A model generated the notes under the pieces. That model worked only from the letters and a program-made list of their open reading frames with translations. It was not told where the DNA came from and did no database searches. This document shows positions 34,201 through 44,844 of a DNA stretch of 64,000 nucleotides, piece after piece (position 1 is the first letter of the stretch; every line of letters starts with the position of its first letter). A program made the position numbers and the translations under genes. Source of the stretch: Rhipicephalus microplus (Eukaryota > Arthropoda > Arachnida > Ixodida > Ixodidae); the NCBI RefSeq assembly GCF_043290135.1, contig NC_134702.1:196014491-196078490 (forward strand), given 5' to 3'.

Positions 34201-34220
34201 TGGTGCCGCGAAACCCGGGA
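34201..34220 (+). other. Primer-binding site of the BEL/Pao element
   Basis: TGGTGCCGCGAAACCCGGGA lies two bases after the 5' LTR. The TGG start pairs with a tRNA CCA end. This layout is usual for BEL/Pao elements. Confidence 0.8.
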
Positions 34221-34253
34221 CTGCCTCTCGAGAAAAGCCTTCACGTCACGGCC

Positions 34254-35045
34254 ATGGCGAACTCGGACCAGCTGAGGAGGAAGCGAGGTGCACTCAGGGC
34301 TGGCGTTACGCGAGCCCTAACCCAGCTCATGCATCTCCTGCAGCTAACGAATCCTGACCTCTCGAATGTTCACGTACACCTTGACTACATCAAGGACAAG
34401 AAGCCTACAGCAGGATCGAGTAACGCAGACCTCCCAAAAAATGTTGACGATTCGAACCATGCAAAAAAGCTTCTTCACAGATCGGTTGTACTGCTCACGC
34501 TACAGATACCTACCTTCGACAGCAACGTGCGCGACGGGCAGTCCTTTTGGCATCATTACGACGCCACGATCCACCAAATTCTCGACCTACAATGCATCGA
34601 AAAATTAAGTATTTTCTTACGTATTTAACTGGCAGCGCTAAATGGTCAATCGAAAGAATCCGGTAAGCCAAGCAGAATTACGACATCGCTATTAAAACGC
34701 TCAGAAATCGGTTCGAATGGCGAGACCTCCTCATCAATGAGCACGTGGGTAATTTTTTGGTGTTGAGTCCTGGGAAGAGCTCATCAGAAGTTGCTAAACC
34801 GCACACTTCACGACAATGTGCTGTTCCGAGTGAGCGATTTAGAAGGCCTCGGCGTGTCCGTGGATCAATACTTCTTGGTACTTAATCGGGTCATGATGCG
34901 CTGCTTGCCAGACGATCTTGCTATCATGTATTGACGAAGTATGAAAGAGAATGACCGCGCCAATAGTAGAACGGAGACTTCTGAACACAGACTGCGCTGA
35001 ACGAAAGACCTGTTGACATTCCTTCGCATCCAAGTAGAAGTGCGA
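34254..35045 (+). pseudogene. gag: BEL/Pao Gag, frameshifted
   Basis: From ATG 34254 the product reads MANSDQLRRKRGALRAGVTR, then LTQLMHLLQLTNPDLS and VHVHLDYIKDK. After a divergent linker it reads HRSVVLLTLQIPTFDSNVRD and QSFWHHYDATIHQ, a classic BEL/Pao Gag signature. The frame stops at 34628, but the pattern continues in another frame: YFLTYLTGSAKWSIERIR, then NYDIAIKTLRNRFEWRD and LLINEHVGNF. Further frame changes follow, with a late match RLRXTKDLLTFLRIQVEV just before the LINE junction at about 35045. Stops and shifts make it inactive. Confidence 0.85.
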
Positions 35046-36127
35046 TTTCACAAAAGCCTTTGATACCATTAGTCATAATATTTTATTTAGCAAATTAGAG
35101 TCCTTTGGTATCACTGGCCCATCCTTGACCTTCATAAAAAACTACCTTCTTGATCGTGGACAATCAGTCTGCATTGGGGGCGTTTATTCTAATGTTAAAA
35201 TAATTATTCAAGGGTATCCCACATGGTTCTATTCTTGGACCCTTACTGTTTTGTATCTATATTAATGATTTGCCTGACTGCCTTGGAGATTCTAAAGTTA
35301 TTCTTTACGCTGATGATACGACCATTTCCATCTCGCATCAATCATTACCTACTCTGATCAATATGTTGAACAAAAAACTAACTAATGTTGTTGAGTGGTG
35401 TCGCTTAAACAACTTAATTTTAAACCCGCTCAAAACTCAATTCATGGTTTTTAAAACATCAAAAAAAATGCTACATTTCATTCCTCAAGTGTTCATTGAC
35501 AATCATTTCATTCATGCGTCTAACTGTGTGTGTTTTCTGGGCATAAAATTGGACCCTCATTTAAAGTTCACCAATCATATTCTTTACGTTAAACAAAAAA
35601 CAGCATTTGGTATAAGATCACTCATCAAATCTCGTCCTTTTTTTTCACTTGACGCCTTATTGTCTTTATACTTTGCCTTCATACATAGTCACATCACCTA
35701 TGGCATTACATCATGGGGAAATATATATAACATTGATATTTCGTCTGTACAGCACATTCAGAATCAGGCCATTCGCATTATTACCAACAGTTCATCTTAT
35801 TCTATTGCTACCCCACTATTTCAGGCTAACTGTATTCTTACTGTGTCTGGCTTACTTAAATTTCACTTAATCACATTGTTATATAAACAACTCAACAAAC
35901 AGCTTGTGTTTGATTTAATCGATGCTAGTTTACTCACTAATACCAATAGCACTAGATTCGCCCACAGTCACAACTTCCTTTTACCTAAATGTAACACCAA
36001 TTATGGCAAAATGACGTCCGCCTTCGCGGTCATTAAATTGTGGAATAACCTGCCCTATACACTAAAATCATCATCACCTTTTCATGCATTCAAACATGAT
36101 CTTAAAAACTTCATGTTGCATAACTAG
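35046..36127 (+). pseudogene. LINE reverse transcriptase, C-terminal part
   Basis: It begins at the conserved KAFDTISHNILFSKLESFGI. It continues with the QGIPHGSILGPLLF motif, though a one-base frame change near 35210 splits that motif. The catalytic YADDTTISI is at about 35305. From 35270 the frame is open to the stop at 36125-36127. Thumb and C-terminal motifs follow: NPLKTQFMVF, VCFLGIKLDPHLKFTNHI and SHITYGITSWGN. The end is WNNLPYTLKSSSPFHAFKHD, as usual for CR1/Jockey ORF2 ends. No RNase H is present, which fits those clades. The endonuclease and RT fingers are lost by 5' truncation. Confidence 0.88.
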
Positions 36128-36505
36128 GTTGACAACGATGATTACTTAACGATTCTTGGTATCCGGGCATGAAATGGGAAAGTCTTACGTTATTGCTTAC
36201 GTTATGGCAAATTTACGTTATTGCTTTATGGCGTGATTATGTTTTACTTATATAACTTATACTATTGTTCTTGTGTCGCATTCTGACTGCCTGTTTTGTT
36301 TACTTGATGTTATTTTATGTAAGTTCACTGTTTACTTTTCTTAGTTTTGCGTATTTTACGTACTGTTATAATTAATAATTTTATTGTTATATTTAACCGA
36401 GGGTCCCCCTGCAGTCGCTTGACTTTGGGACCCTCGTCTGCATACTACATTCTACGAATTTTGTATTTTGAATGAATGAATAAACTGAACTGAACAGAAC
36501 TGAAC
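35046..36505 (+). mobile_element. CR1/Jockey-like LINE 3' end nested in the BEL/Pao element
   Basis: This is a 5'-truncated LINE: partial RT, a 3' UTR of about 370 bases, and a terminal repeat of (TGAACTGAA)-like units ending at about 36505. BEL/Pao Gag homology stops where RT homology starts. The 3' UTR has a 10-bp stem (36398-36407 pairing with 36427-36436). Confidence 0.85.
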
Positions 36506-36980
36506 TGAAGGTCGCCTGCAACTACGTCGCCGTTCCTACGAAGGTGAAGACAGCATGGCGACAGAGAACCCAGACAGCACGGAATTCATTCCATTGGCTG
36601 CGTGTCCATAGTGACGCCATACTTGAACAACTTCTCTCAGACCAGCAACTTTTTGAGCGACCACCACGACTGGCATCGCGTCTTCGTAATTCTGCATGCC
36701 AAGTACGTCAGCCTAACGCACGTCAAGAACACCCTCCGTCTTATCAGCATCGGTTCCGGAGACAGCAAGGGGTTCGACAGCCACGAATCAACGGCTGTAG
36801 TGCACATGCACTCCCGGTACCAAAGCAAGTGAATTTCAACGCAAACTGCATTCTCGGTGGGTACGATTCTCCTTGCCCCCCCCCCCTGTGATGATGTTGA
36901 ATAATAATCCGGATCGGAGAAACCTGGAGTGGTCCAGACTTCATCGAAGCGTGCGAGTCATCTTGGCCCCCCTGGGAGGA
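36506..36980 (+). other. Remaining 3' interior of the BEL/Pao element
   Basis: Short frames here do not match BEL/Pao pol clearly, so most of pol is deleted. A C-rich run followed by TGATGATGTTGAATAATAA (about 36877-36907) resembles the true LTR border at 36965-36995, suggesting a local partial duplication of the polypurine tract/LTR start. Confidence 0.5.
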
Positions 36981-37137
36981 TGTTGCAGAATATTCTCTTG
37001 GAGCGGGCCAGACTATCGAAGAGAATGAAGTGGGGACAGGCACGCGCTAGAAGAGACGGTAAAACACATAGGTCGCCATGACCGCAGAACAAAGTCGCAT
37101 TTTCTCTTACGTTTTGAGAGCCAGTTGTTTCGTAACA
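36981..37137 (+). repeat. 3' LTR of the BEL/Pao element (157 bp)
   Basis: It starts TGTTGCAGAATATTCTCTTG and ends TTTCGTAACA. It is 123 bases shorter than the 5' LTR because two internal blocks are absent. Confidence 0.88.
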
Positions 37138-37142
37138 GTATG
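37138..37142. repeat. Right target-site duplication GTATG
   Basis: This is an exact match to 33914-33918. Confidence 0.9.
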
Positions 37143-38429
37143 AACGGGCTGGCAGTGTTTCACTATTAATACACAGTCCAGTCTTACAGGTAAAGCTTCG
37201 GTAGAACTACGCAAAGGTTTTACGGATATGCGCAAACTGACCATTTGACCATTCCTACCACGCAAGAGACAGCTAAATTTCAAATGCCCAGAAACGCAAT
37301 CAATTGCGCGTCCTTTCTTCTGAAAAGGACTATAAAGTTGCGGCAGACATGTGTCGTTTATAGCAAAAGATTTGATGCATTGGGAATGGATGTTATTTCT
37401 GATGTACAAGCTTAGTACTCTGTCACACCCAACGTAAATCTGCATGCCTGTTTCATGCTTAATAAATGTGATAAAAATGTATATAAGACAGAACTGTACA
37501 TTCTGCGTGTGCTGTCGTATTTAGAAGTCTTGAATATATTTGGAAATACACATCAAAAGAGAGCTTGCCTCTCTATAGGCAACACAAAATATGAGATTGC
37601 TACTTCTATTGAGATAGGGGAGAAAAGCTAAGCTTTGCCTGCGCGTGCCTCACATAGTACATTTCTTCCTTTCTTTCTGTTCAAGAGCGAAGAGTTCATA
37701 GCTTTTAGTCGTACCGGGAAGTGCAAAAAGGATTTACCATTATGATGAATGGGTGTGCGCTCGCTTTCTGCTCATCAACTTCAGCTTCGCTGCCAGAAGA
37801 AACACACCATTTCTGTGGCGTACACTACAAAATCTCCAATGGACGAGTCTCTCACGTGACAAAATTAACGTATACCCTCCCGCAATGACTTATCCGGGAG
37901 TTTAGTACTGCAGAATGGTGCTATATAAGTACGGATCACGCAAGTGTCTTGCGTTACGTGGCGTCGTTTGCCCCGAATTGGCTTTTAGTGCGCTGTAGTA
38001 TCCGCGTACGTAAGGAACGTGAAGCGTGCTGCGCCATCTGGTAGATCACTATAAAGGCACGTGTTGTTGAAAGCCAATCTGAGCCATTTCAAATGCGCTA
38101 GCCAAATGATGGCTATATTTTTAGCCGCTCTAGTACGCTAGTGTAGCCGTAACCACTTAAAACGTACGGTGAACGCCTTTGATGCCACCATTTTGCGAAA
38201 CGAAGTCTTGCGCTGTCGCGAACAAGTTTGAGAGCAGCGCCACCACCTCATACGCACGCACGCACTCATCGCATGCGTGCCGAGGTAACGGCCGGGTACG
38301 TAACTTGATACGTGCGTGTTGCAGTGTGCGCATGCGCACTGTGCGAAACGTGGCGTCCTTACGTACGCGATGCCGCCACGTTCGATACGGATGCATTAAT
38401 AATTTTTTCCATTTACGAGACAGAAAGTC
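37143..38429. other. Unassigned sequence
   Basis: No feature is supported. The stretch 37960-38400 is somewhat GC/CG-richer. Confidence 0.5.
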
Positions 38430-38879
38430 ACGTAGCAAAATAACCTAACATCACGCAAAATCCTACTTGACTAAAACCAGAAAATGTCACCTAACATGCA
38501 GTCCCGCAACAGAAAAAAGCAACGCCACGTAAAGATTACGTGACTAAACATCACGTAACATCCAGCCACGTGGCTAAAAATGACGTAGAACCCAGCCACG
38601 TGACTACAAGTTGTGTCACATCGCCAAACACTTAGAAAAAAAAGCCAGAATGTTAAAGATGACAGCTTGTGAAGGAAAAATTCTAAACAGTGTTTGTGTG
38701 CTCGAGTCGACGTTTTGGCGGGTGGAAATGTTAGTTTTCATTTATCAGAACTACACCTCGAGCACAAACCCCGTGTTGTAAAAAATCTGCCTGAACAAGA
38801 CAGAGCACAAAAGGAGAAGAACGTGGTACAAGTGCCTTAGCCTCTCTTTTCGTGCTCTGTCTTATTCGAATGGAACTCA

Positions 38880-39098
38880 TCACGGATGTCTAGTGGATGA
38901 CGCACTCAGCTGCTAACCAGCAGGTCACGGGATCGAATCACGGCAGTGGTGGCCGCCATTTCGATGGAGGCGAATATGCTTGCAGGCCCGTGTACTCGGA
39001 TTTAGGTGAAGGTTTAAAAAAACCCTGGTGGTTGGAATTTCAAAAGCTTTCCACTACAGTGTCCCTCAGAACAATAATGACGGTTTCGGGACGTTGAA
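38880..39098 (+). mobile_element. Ruka-like tRNA-headed SINE, diverged
   Basis: A-box region TCTAGTGGATGACGCACTCA; B-box region ACGGGATCGAATCACGG; body GATGGAGGCGAATATGCTTG and GGCCCGTGTACTCGGATTT. The end TTTCGGGACGTTGAAC is the same as in the better copies at 44211 and 48978. It contains a poly-A indel in the middle. Confidence 0.75.
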
Positions 39099-39779
39099 CT
39101 AGAGTGATTATGCTGGCGCTGATTTTTCGCAACAGGCATCGTTTTGACCCTGCCCGCCTCTCTGCCTTACGACCCCAGTTTACGGATCTTTCGTCACGTA
39201 AAGTTTAGACTTTCTAATGTAAGCATGCAGCATAACGAGTAAACGCGGTGGTCTGCGCAATTTTTCTTGGTTCCGTGTAATTTACTTGCACTCAAATTTA
39301 TACTTGAGGAACACGTTGTAACAAGTACTCACGTGACAAAAACAGCGTAACTCTTTGTCACACAACTAAAAAAATTGTGTACCTGCCCCTACCTGACAGC
39401 TTTCCGTATGACTCACATTATTGGATCAATTGTAAAATTAGGCTAATGCTTTAAACTCCTCTAAAATGAAGTAACAACTAGTCACGCTAGCAATACCACA
39501 CACCATCGCGTAACAGCTAGTGAGGTGACACAGTACGGCCATAAACCACGTTACGACTACTCACGCGACTAAAACGAGGTGGCTTCGTGCAATGGATAAT
39601 CGTGTGATATATCTTCCTAGAAATCATGTGACAGCTACTTATTAAATCTGTACCCACCAGAAACCAAGAAAGCTCAAGTCATGCGGCTAATACTACGAAG
39701 CATCTATTCGGGCGACGTAAATGACATACACACGTGAAACCAATGTCGCGTGATATCTTGCCGCCAACAAGAGAAAACG

Positions 39780-40440
39780 AGTGAGTGGAAAGGCAGGGAT
39801 GTCAATCAGTTCGGCACAACTGGTGCGGTACACTTGTGCAGAGGTAGCCTCCACCACGATTCAAACATTGAAGGTGCTGAGTTTTCTGCTTGTCGTTCCT
39901 CGTCATGTACGGCCCGTCATTCTTCAACAACTCCATGACTCACTGGCAGGACATCTGGGAGATTCGAGCATATACGACCACGTGCTACGCCGGTGCTTCT
40001 GGCCTGAAATGTACTTGCGACCTATGCCCACAGCGGGAAAGGACTTTTTTTTCCGCCAGCTGGTTATCCCCAACCAAATGAACTCTCCTCTGAACCACTT
40101 GATTGCATGGGCTTTGCTAGGCTTCGCGCTTTTGCAAGGATAACTCTGGAAAATAAATGAACCGCCATCGCCACAGATATTGCGGCCTGTTAGACGATAA
40201 GAAAGGCCATGCCAACTAGTTGCCACTGACGTCGAAGATCTTATTCTTCATGAAGTCATCCTGTACCACGGTGCACCCAGAGATCTGATTACAAAACATG
40301 GCAGCTCTCATCGGGATCATCGGGATTGGGGTACCACGCTAATCTATGTGAATTTCGCATATAATTCCTTTCAATATGGCACCGAGGGATTCGAACCTTT
40401 TTTTTATGGTCGCGACTCTCTACATGTAGCCCCGGCCATT
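39780..40440 (+). pseudogene. Ty3/Gypsy integrase remnant with internal deletion
   Basis: From about 39875 the plus strand encodes LLVVPRHVRPVILQQLHDSL, then AGHLGDSSIYDHVLRRCFWP, the H-H part of the integrase finger. The CxxC half is lost. From 40231 one frame reads VEDLILHEVILYHGAPRDLI and TKHGSSH. It then runs without the catalytic-Glu region straight into DHRDWGTTLIYVNFAYNSF and FEPFFYGRD. The segment between the second catalytic Asp (replaced by Lys in TKHG) and the DWD motif is therefore deleted. Confidence 0.8.
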
Positions 40441-40660
40441 TGACTAAAATCATGCAACCTCACGTAACAACCAGTCACGTGACATTTTTTTTTCCAGCGA
40501 ACGCGTAACAGCTAGTCGCGTGACATGTTAGCGCCTAAAAGCATGTAACAATTGTCATGTGAACAACATACTGTATCAACTAGCATCGTGACCAAAATCT
40601 CGTAGAATCACGTAGCTAGTCAAGTAACATGTTCCCACAAGAACCCCATGTCACGTAGTA

Positions 40661-43149
40661 GTGTTGTAAACCGGCCGGTGCCTGCGAACAGCAGCCAAGC
40701 CAGCCCATACATAGTGATAATCGCCAGAAACTTGCATCTCGAGCAAACAAGCTTGGCATTATACCAAAACCTAATTAGGTTGAACTCCAGCTAAGCTGTG
40801 CCTCAAGCCACTGGTACAGTGTACTTTTTCGTTCAAAATTTGTTGCCTTTTTTTCCTTCCGTTTTTTTCACCGTTATTTATTATTTCCTGTGTTTTGCTT
40901 TTTATTGTACTGCGCATTCCGTGACCTCAACTTTTTCTTCCTCCATTCCGAAAATCTGCTCATCACCCAGCTTCTAGGCAGCACAATATTTTCGTTGCTC
41001 CGGCAACAAAGACTTTCATGTATTCATATTTAGGCAAAAAGGAAGTACTACAGCGTTACATCGCAAGCTACTTCGATAAGAATATCCAATCGTCATAATA
41101 TAAACAGCTGATCTTCGACAAGCCTACGATGGAGAACGCATCAACGATTCGGAAACAACGCGCACATCTACGCTTGTGAGCCGTGCAACGTCGAAGAACA
41201 CATTCATGTACACAAACAGGTTTTCTCAGGTAGTGTTGCGTGACTGCCACCAGCGAAATCTTTGTTTCATATTAACAAGGTCTTAAATTTTACGTCCCAA
41301 TACCATGATACGATTATGAGAGACGAAGCATTGAGGGGCTCTCATAACTTTTACTCTCTGGTGCTCATCAACGTGCACCTAATCACCCAGTGTGTCGACT
41401 TGTACTAGTTTGCCTTTACCGAAACGTGACCATCGTATCCAGAATAGAACCCTTGACCTTCAGATGAGCAGGCGAGCATCGTACCAACTCATAAACTGGG
41501 GTGAAAAAAAATCTGAATCTTAACAAGCTACTATTTAAAAAGAATTACAACCGTGCTAGATTCCATAGCACATTTTGTTGTTTCTTGTTCAATGTTTCAT
41601 GCTTGTGGGCAAGTCTATTCTTGCATTTAGTGCTTCTTTTCACGCAGGATGGAATCCCTCACGCCTGATCTCAGGTGAGTCTTGTAGTGTTATTGGATGA
41701 TTTCAGGTTCAGTTTCCATTTAAACCTACACAAGTGCACTTACTCAAGTTCCTCCTTCTAGAAGCGCTTTCGTTTTACTATACTATAAACGCTGGACACA
41801 CCACAGCAGGAAATGATGGCACATGAAGGGAGTGGACGAATGCCTTCAAAACGCAAGTCATGCGCCGCTTAAACTCGTAAAGCGTGCTGCGCCGAAATGC
41901 GTTCCGGAAATGTCTAGTGCGCGCGTGCTTATTTCAGGGTGCCGCCTTCTTCCTGTCCAAGAGAACTCGTGCACTCGGGATATATGTTTATTTCTTGTTG
42001 TTTTCCGGAAGCAAGCACGGCAAGACCACTTCAGATCCCATTTTCTCCGTTTCGTGGTGGATCGTATTTTGAAATTGACTCTCATCACACTTCAGCATTT
42101 TCGCAACAGAAGCCTGGTCTGAAATCAGCTGTGACGTGAGTTGTCTATTCGATCATTTTCTACTTCACATTTATTTACCAATAAAAAGTTTCACCTTTTT
42201 ATATATACAGACTCAGGTCGCTTATAAGCGTTATTCTTAGCTGCTCCTTAATTTCTGCAGATTTAAAGTTATTCTGTATATTTAAGGTTATTACAGGCGC
42301 GGAGCCTGTAATAAAAGGTTCCAACTAGGATTCAGAACGCACAAAAAACTGCAATTACAGTACCAGTTAACGGAACCTCCCAGAGCGTGTGTTCGTAGAC
42401 TCGACGTTTGATATGGCCACACGCATGGTTCTTCAAGAAGATTCCAATGACATCTCCACTAAATATCATCCTTGTTACTGGCTATCGAGTGTGTTATTGA
42501 AATGCTGTGAGCTGAAAGTAGATGATGCATTCCGCTTCACTGAGGTACAACGTAAAACAATGACCAGATAACGCTTCACGTGTATGTGTGAGGACATTTG
42601 TCTTTAGTTCTAACATACTGGTGAGAAGGTGTTCTGGAAGAAAACAAACTGCAGCAATAGTAGTTGTTATGTTCAGCCATCCCGCCTGAAAACAGATTTA
42701 CTAGCCAGCGATGGGAAGTACCGTAATATGGGAGCACCGAGATAGTGTCTCATCATCTGTGGTTCTCTATCGAGAGACATTTAAAAAAAAAGCTGGCAAC
42801 TCAAAGGTGAAACTATCTTGCTATATGCTGATGAACAGTGGAGCACGTTGTTATTTCACTTTTTCTCACAAAGCCCACACGTTTTTAAGGGCACAGGATT
42901 ATCTTTGTTGTGATCGAAGCCCAGGCATACAGCTACTCTGTGACGAAATGAGAATGTCGAGAGTTCCCCCCACGCACAGCATGGTCAGTGTGATAAAGTG
43001 CCTTATGGCGCAGACGGTGAAATCCTGGCTCTCTCACAAGGCAATCACTCCACCCCTATTTATTTTCGAGCAGCAAAAAATTTTACGAGTGTTGAGGCTG
43101 AACCAAGGCTATCTTAATTAGAGCCCTTAAGAAAGTGTTGTTAAACAAA
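40661..43149. other. Unassigned AT-rich sequence
   Basis: Pyrimidine-rich stretches occur at 40825-40900. Open frames at 41823-42139 and 42711-43121 have no recognised motif. The latter could be a badly decayed upstream part of the LINE that follows. Confidence 0.45.
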
Positions 43150-43610
43150 ATTATTGCAACAAGACTCTTATTTTCAATATTGAAGACAGTGCTGCTTGCG
43201 GTCATTGCGGCAGCGAAGGAACCATAGAGCACGTTCTCTGTCACTGCCCTCGTTACAGCGTGCAAAGACGGCAACTACCTGCTGCGTTAGCTCGCCTTGA
43301 CGACAGACCTTTGTCTGAACAATCAGTGCTTGAAAGGCGACATGATTTGTGTGCTCATAGAAAATCAGTAAAGGCCTTACTGAACTTTTTGCGTGGCAGT
43401 GGCCTATTGTATAGACTATAGCACCCCAGCCCCCCCCCCTTTTTGCGCACGTCTATTTCTCTCTTCACTTTCTTTCCCATCTTTCTTCTCCATTCCCCCT
43501 TCCCCTAGTGCAGGGTAGCAAACCGGATGCTCCATTTTCTGTTTAACCTCCTGGCCTTTCCCTCATTTTATTCTCTATCTTTTATTCAAAATAGATCTTG
43601 ACTCTGAAAT
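43150..43610 (+). mobile_element. LINE 3' end (clade with C-terminal zinc motif)
   Basis: The 43155-43421 frame ends a LINE ORF2. It carries CGHCGSEGTIEHVLCHCPRY, then RRQLPAALARLDDRPLSEQ, then HRKSVKALLNFLRGSGLLYR and TAG. The CX2C...H...C motif and the KALL.FL...GL end are shared by R1/I-group LINEs in ticks (family memory). A C-run, a pyrimidine-rich 3' UTR with GGGTAGCAAACCGGATG, and an AATAAATG signal follow. Confidence 0.75.
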
Positions 43611-43623
43611 AAATGCAGACTTT

Positions 43624-43695
43624 TTATTGCACGATAACACTTATAACAGCACTCTCGGCTGAGTTTTATAGTCACCGTCACCGTCATGTTCCTTG
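43624..43695 (-). mobile_element. SINE tail fragment
   Basis: The minus strand reads GGTGACGGTGACTATAAAAC, then TCAGCCGAGAGTG and a GTGCAATAA end. This matches the tail of the SINE at 50412-50706 (CAGCCGAGAGTGTC...GCAATAA). The head is not found next to it. Confidence 0.5.
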
Positions 43696-43952
43696 CATCT
43701 ATACATATGTACTACAATCTCATTCAAAAATATAGTTTTGACACTGTAGCCCCCCGCTTTGTAGAACGCGGCGTTAAAAAACTCGGCCACCAAGAGAACG
43801 TCCTTCAGCACACTAATGGTGAGCAGCCTAAGTGCCGCTGATTGTACGTAGCGAACCGCTGGCCCTACAATGAAGTCGGACGCTCTTCGGCGTTTTCTGC
43901 CTTCGTGCACGACTATCATTGAAAAGACGCCTGAACACTCGTTGGAAGTCAT
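43641..43952 (-). other. Open frame with protein-like composition abutting a SINE tail
   Basis: There are 103 codons with a hydrophobic, alanine-rich middle (SAALRLLTISVLKDVLLVAE, then FFNAAFYKAGGYSVKTIFLN). The last 15 codons are the SINE tail. The composition looks coding, but no family is recognised. It may be part of a longer composite repeat. Confidence 0.2.
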
Positions 43953-44201
43953 ACTACTCTATTTGAAGAATCGTTCCACCTAAAACACTCTTTTTAGAGT
44001 GATATAAAATGTGATTAAGGAATCGCCGGACAGATTGATCCCAACTCTCTTTAGTTTAAGTGTAAAATTTACCCGTGATTAGAAATAGATGGCTAATGGC
44101 ACTATCAATATAAAAAACGGCAGAAATATACCGCACCGAGCCAGCTGTTATTACTTCATTTCTATCACGATGAGCCGACCAAGCTCAATACCTGTACTGG
44201 T

Positions 44202-44210
44202 GTGCGACAT
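44202..44210. repeat. Left target-site duplication GTGCGACAT of the SINE
   Basis: This nine-base sequence is repeated at 44470-44478 on the other side of the SINE. Confidence 0.85.
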
Positions 44211-44469
44211 TATTTGATTGATTCATTTGTGGGGTTTTACATCCCGAAACCACCATATGAATATGAGAGACGCCGTAGTAGAGGGCTCCGGAAATTTCGA
44301 CCACATGGAGTTTTTTAACGTGCGCCCAAATCTGAATACATGGACCTAAAACTTTACCGCCTCCATGGAAAAAGCAGCCGCCGCAGCCGGGATTTGATCC
44401 CGCGACCTGCGGGTCAGCAGCCGAGTACCGTAGCCACTAGACTACCATGGCGGGGCGGCGTGCGACATA
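44211..44469 (-). mobile_element. Ruka-like SINE with target-site duplication
   Basis: Read on minus, the head CATGGTAGTCTAGTGGCTAC contains the A box. CGCGGGATCAAATCCCGG contains the B box. The body runs through CCATGGAGGCGGTAAAG and AACTCCATGTGGTCGAAA to TTTCGGGATGTAAAACCCC and a terminal CAATCAA run. Perfect flanking GTGCGACAT copies show insertion by target-primed reverse transcription. Confidence 0.9.
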
Positions 44470-44478
44470 CTTCTGCGC
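44470..44478. repeat. Right target-site duplication GTGCGACAT
   Basis: This is an exact match to 44202-44210. Confidence 0.85.
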
Positions 44479-44844
44479 TAGACATGCAGAGAGAGCACTG
44501 GTAGTGGTTCGTTCATCGAGACGTAAATGCAAGAAAATTCACTTGCGAGAGCTCAGTTTACAAGCGCCATAAAGGGCGACAATATGAGCACTTTTATGAC
44601 TTTCGGGGAACGCCTCTTCCACGAAGCACCGCATTGGAAGGAAAGCTGGCATCGGGGAGTCGATTTTTTCATCCAAGCAAAATGCAGAGGCGTGCAGGCT
44701 AGAAGTGATATACACATCGCCAATTCAGGAGTGTTTTTCTGAAAGAAACAATTCTCAAAGGTGTGCTTTTTCACGCGCGACGTAGGACGCGAAAGCTCTA
44801 GTCAAATGGTATAAAAATAGGACATTATTCATACTTCCTTAAGC

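Larger units (their letters stand above)
33919..37137 (+). mobile_element. BEL/Pao LTR retrotransposon, internally deleted, carrying a nested LINE
   Basis: LTRs starting TGTTGCAG and ending TAACA/TTACA lie at 33919-34198 and 36981-37137 and are bounded by a perfect 5-bp GTATG duplication. A primer-binding site, TGGTGCCGCGAAACCCGGGA, follows the left LTR. A pyrimidine/purine stretch CCCCCCTGGGAGGA precedes the right LTR. A Gag of the BEL/Pao type starts at 34254. The protease-RT-RNase H-integrase region is essentially missing. A LINE 3' end occupies 35046-36505. Confidence 0.92.
38430..40660 (+). repeat. Degenerate short tandem array around CACGTGAC, interrupted twice
   Basis: Units resemble CATCACGTAACATCCAGTCA plus CGTGACTAAAA. 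ACGTG(A/G)CTA occurs at 38538, 38568 and 38598, a 30-base period. Looser copies with TCACGTAACA, CTAGTCACG and GTGACTAAAA fill 39300-39770 and 40440-40650. A SINE (38880-39098) and a Gypsy integrase fragment (about 39780-40440) lie inside the field. Confidence 0.6.

Noticed and set aside
38530..38620. Short regular repeats resembling a CRISPR array
   Set aside because: Units are contiguous and degenerate without unique spacers, in a eukaryotic repeat setting.
41823..42139. Overlapping ORFs on both strands (60-99 codons)
   Set aside because: No motif on either strand; openness on both strands points to composition rather than coding.
44380..44460. Possible minus-strand tRNA gene
   Set aside because: It is the head of a Ruka-like SINE with body, simple tail and target duplication.
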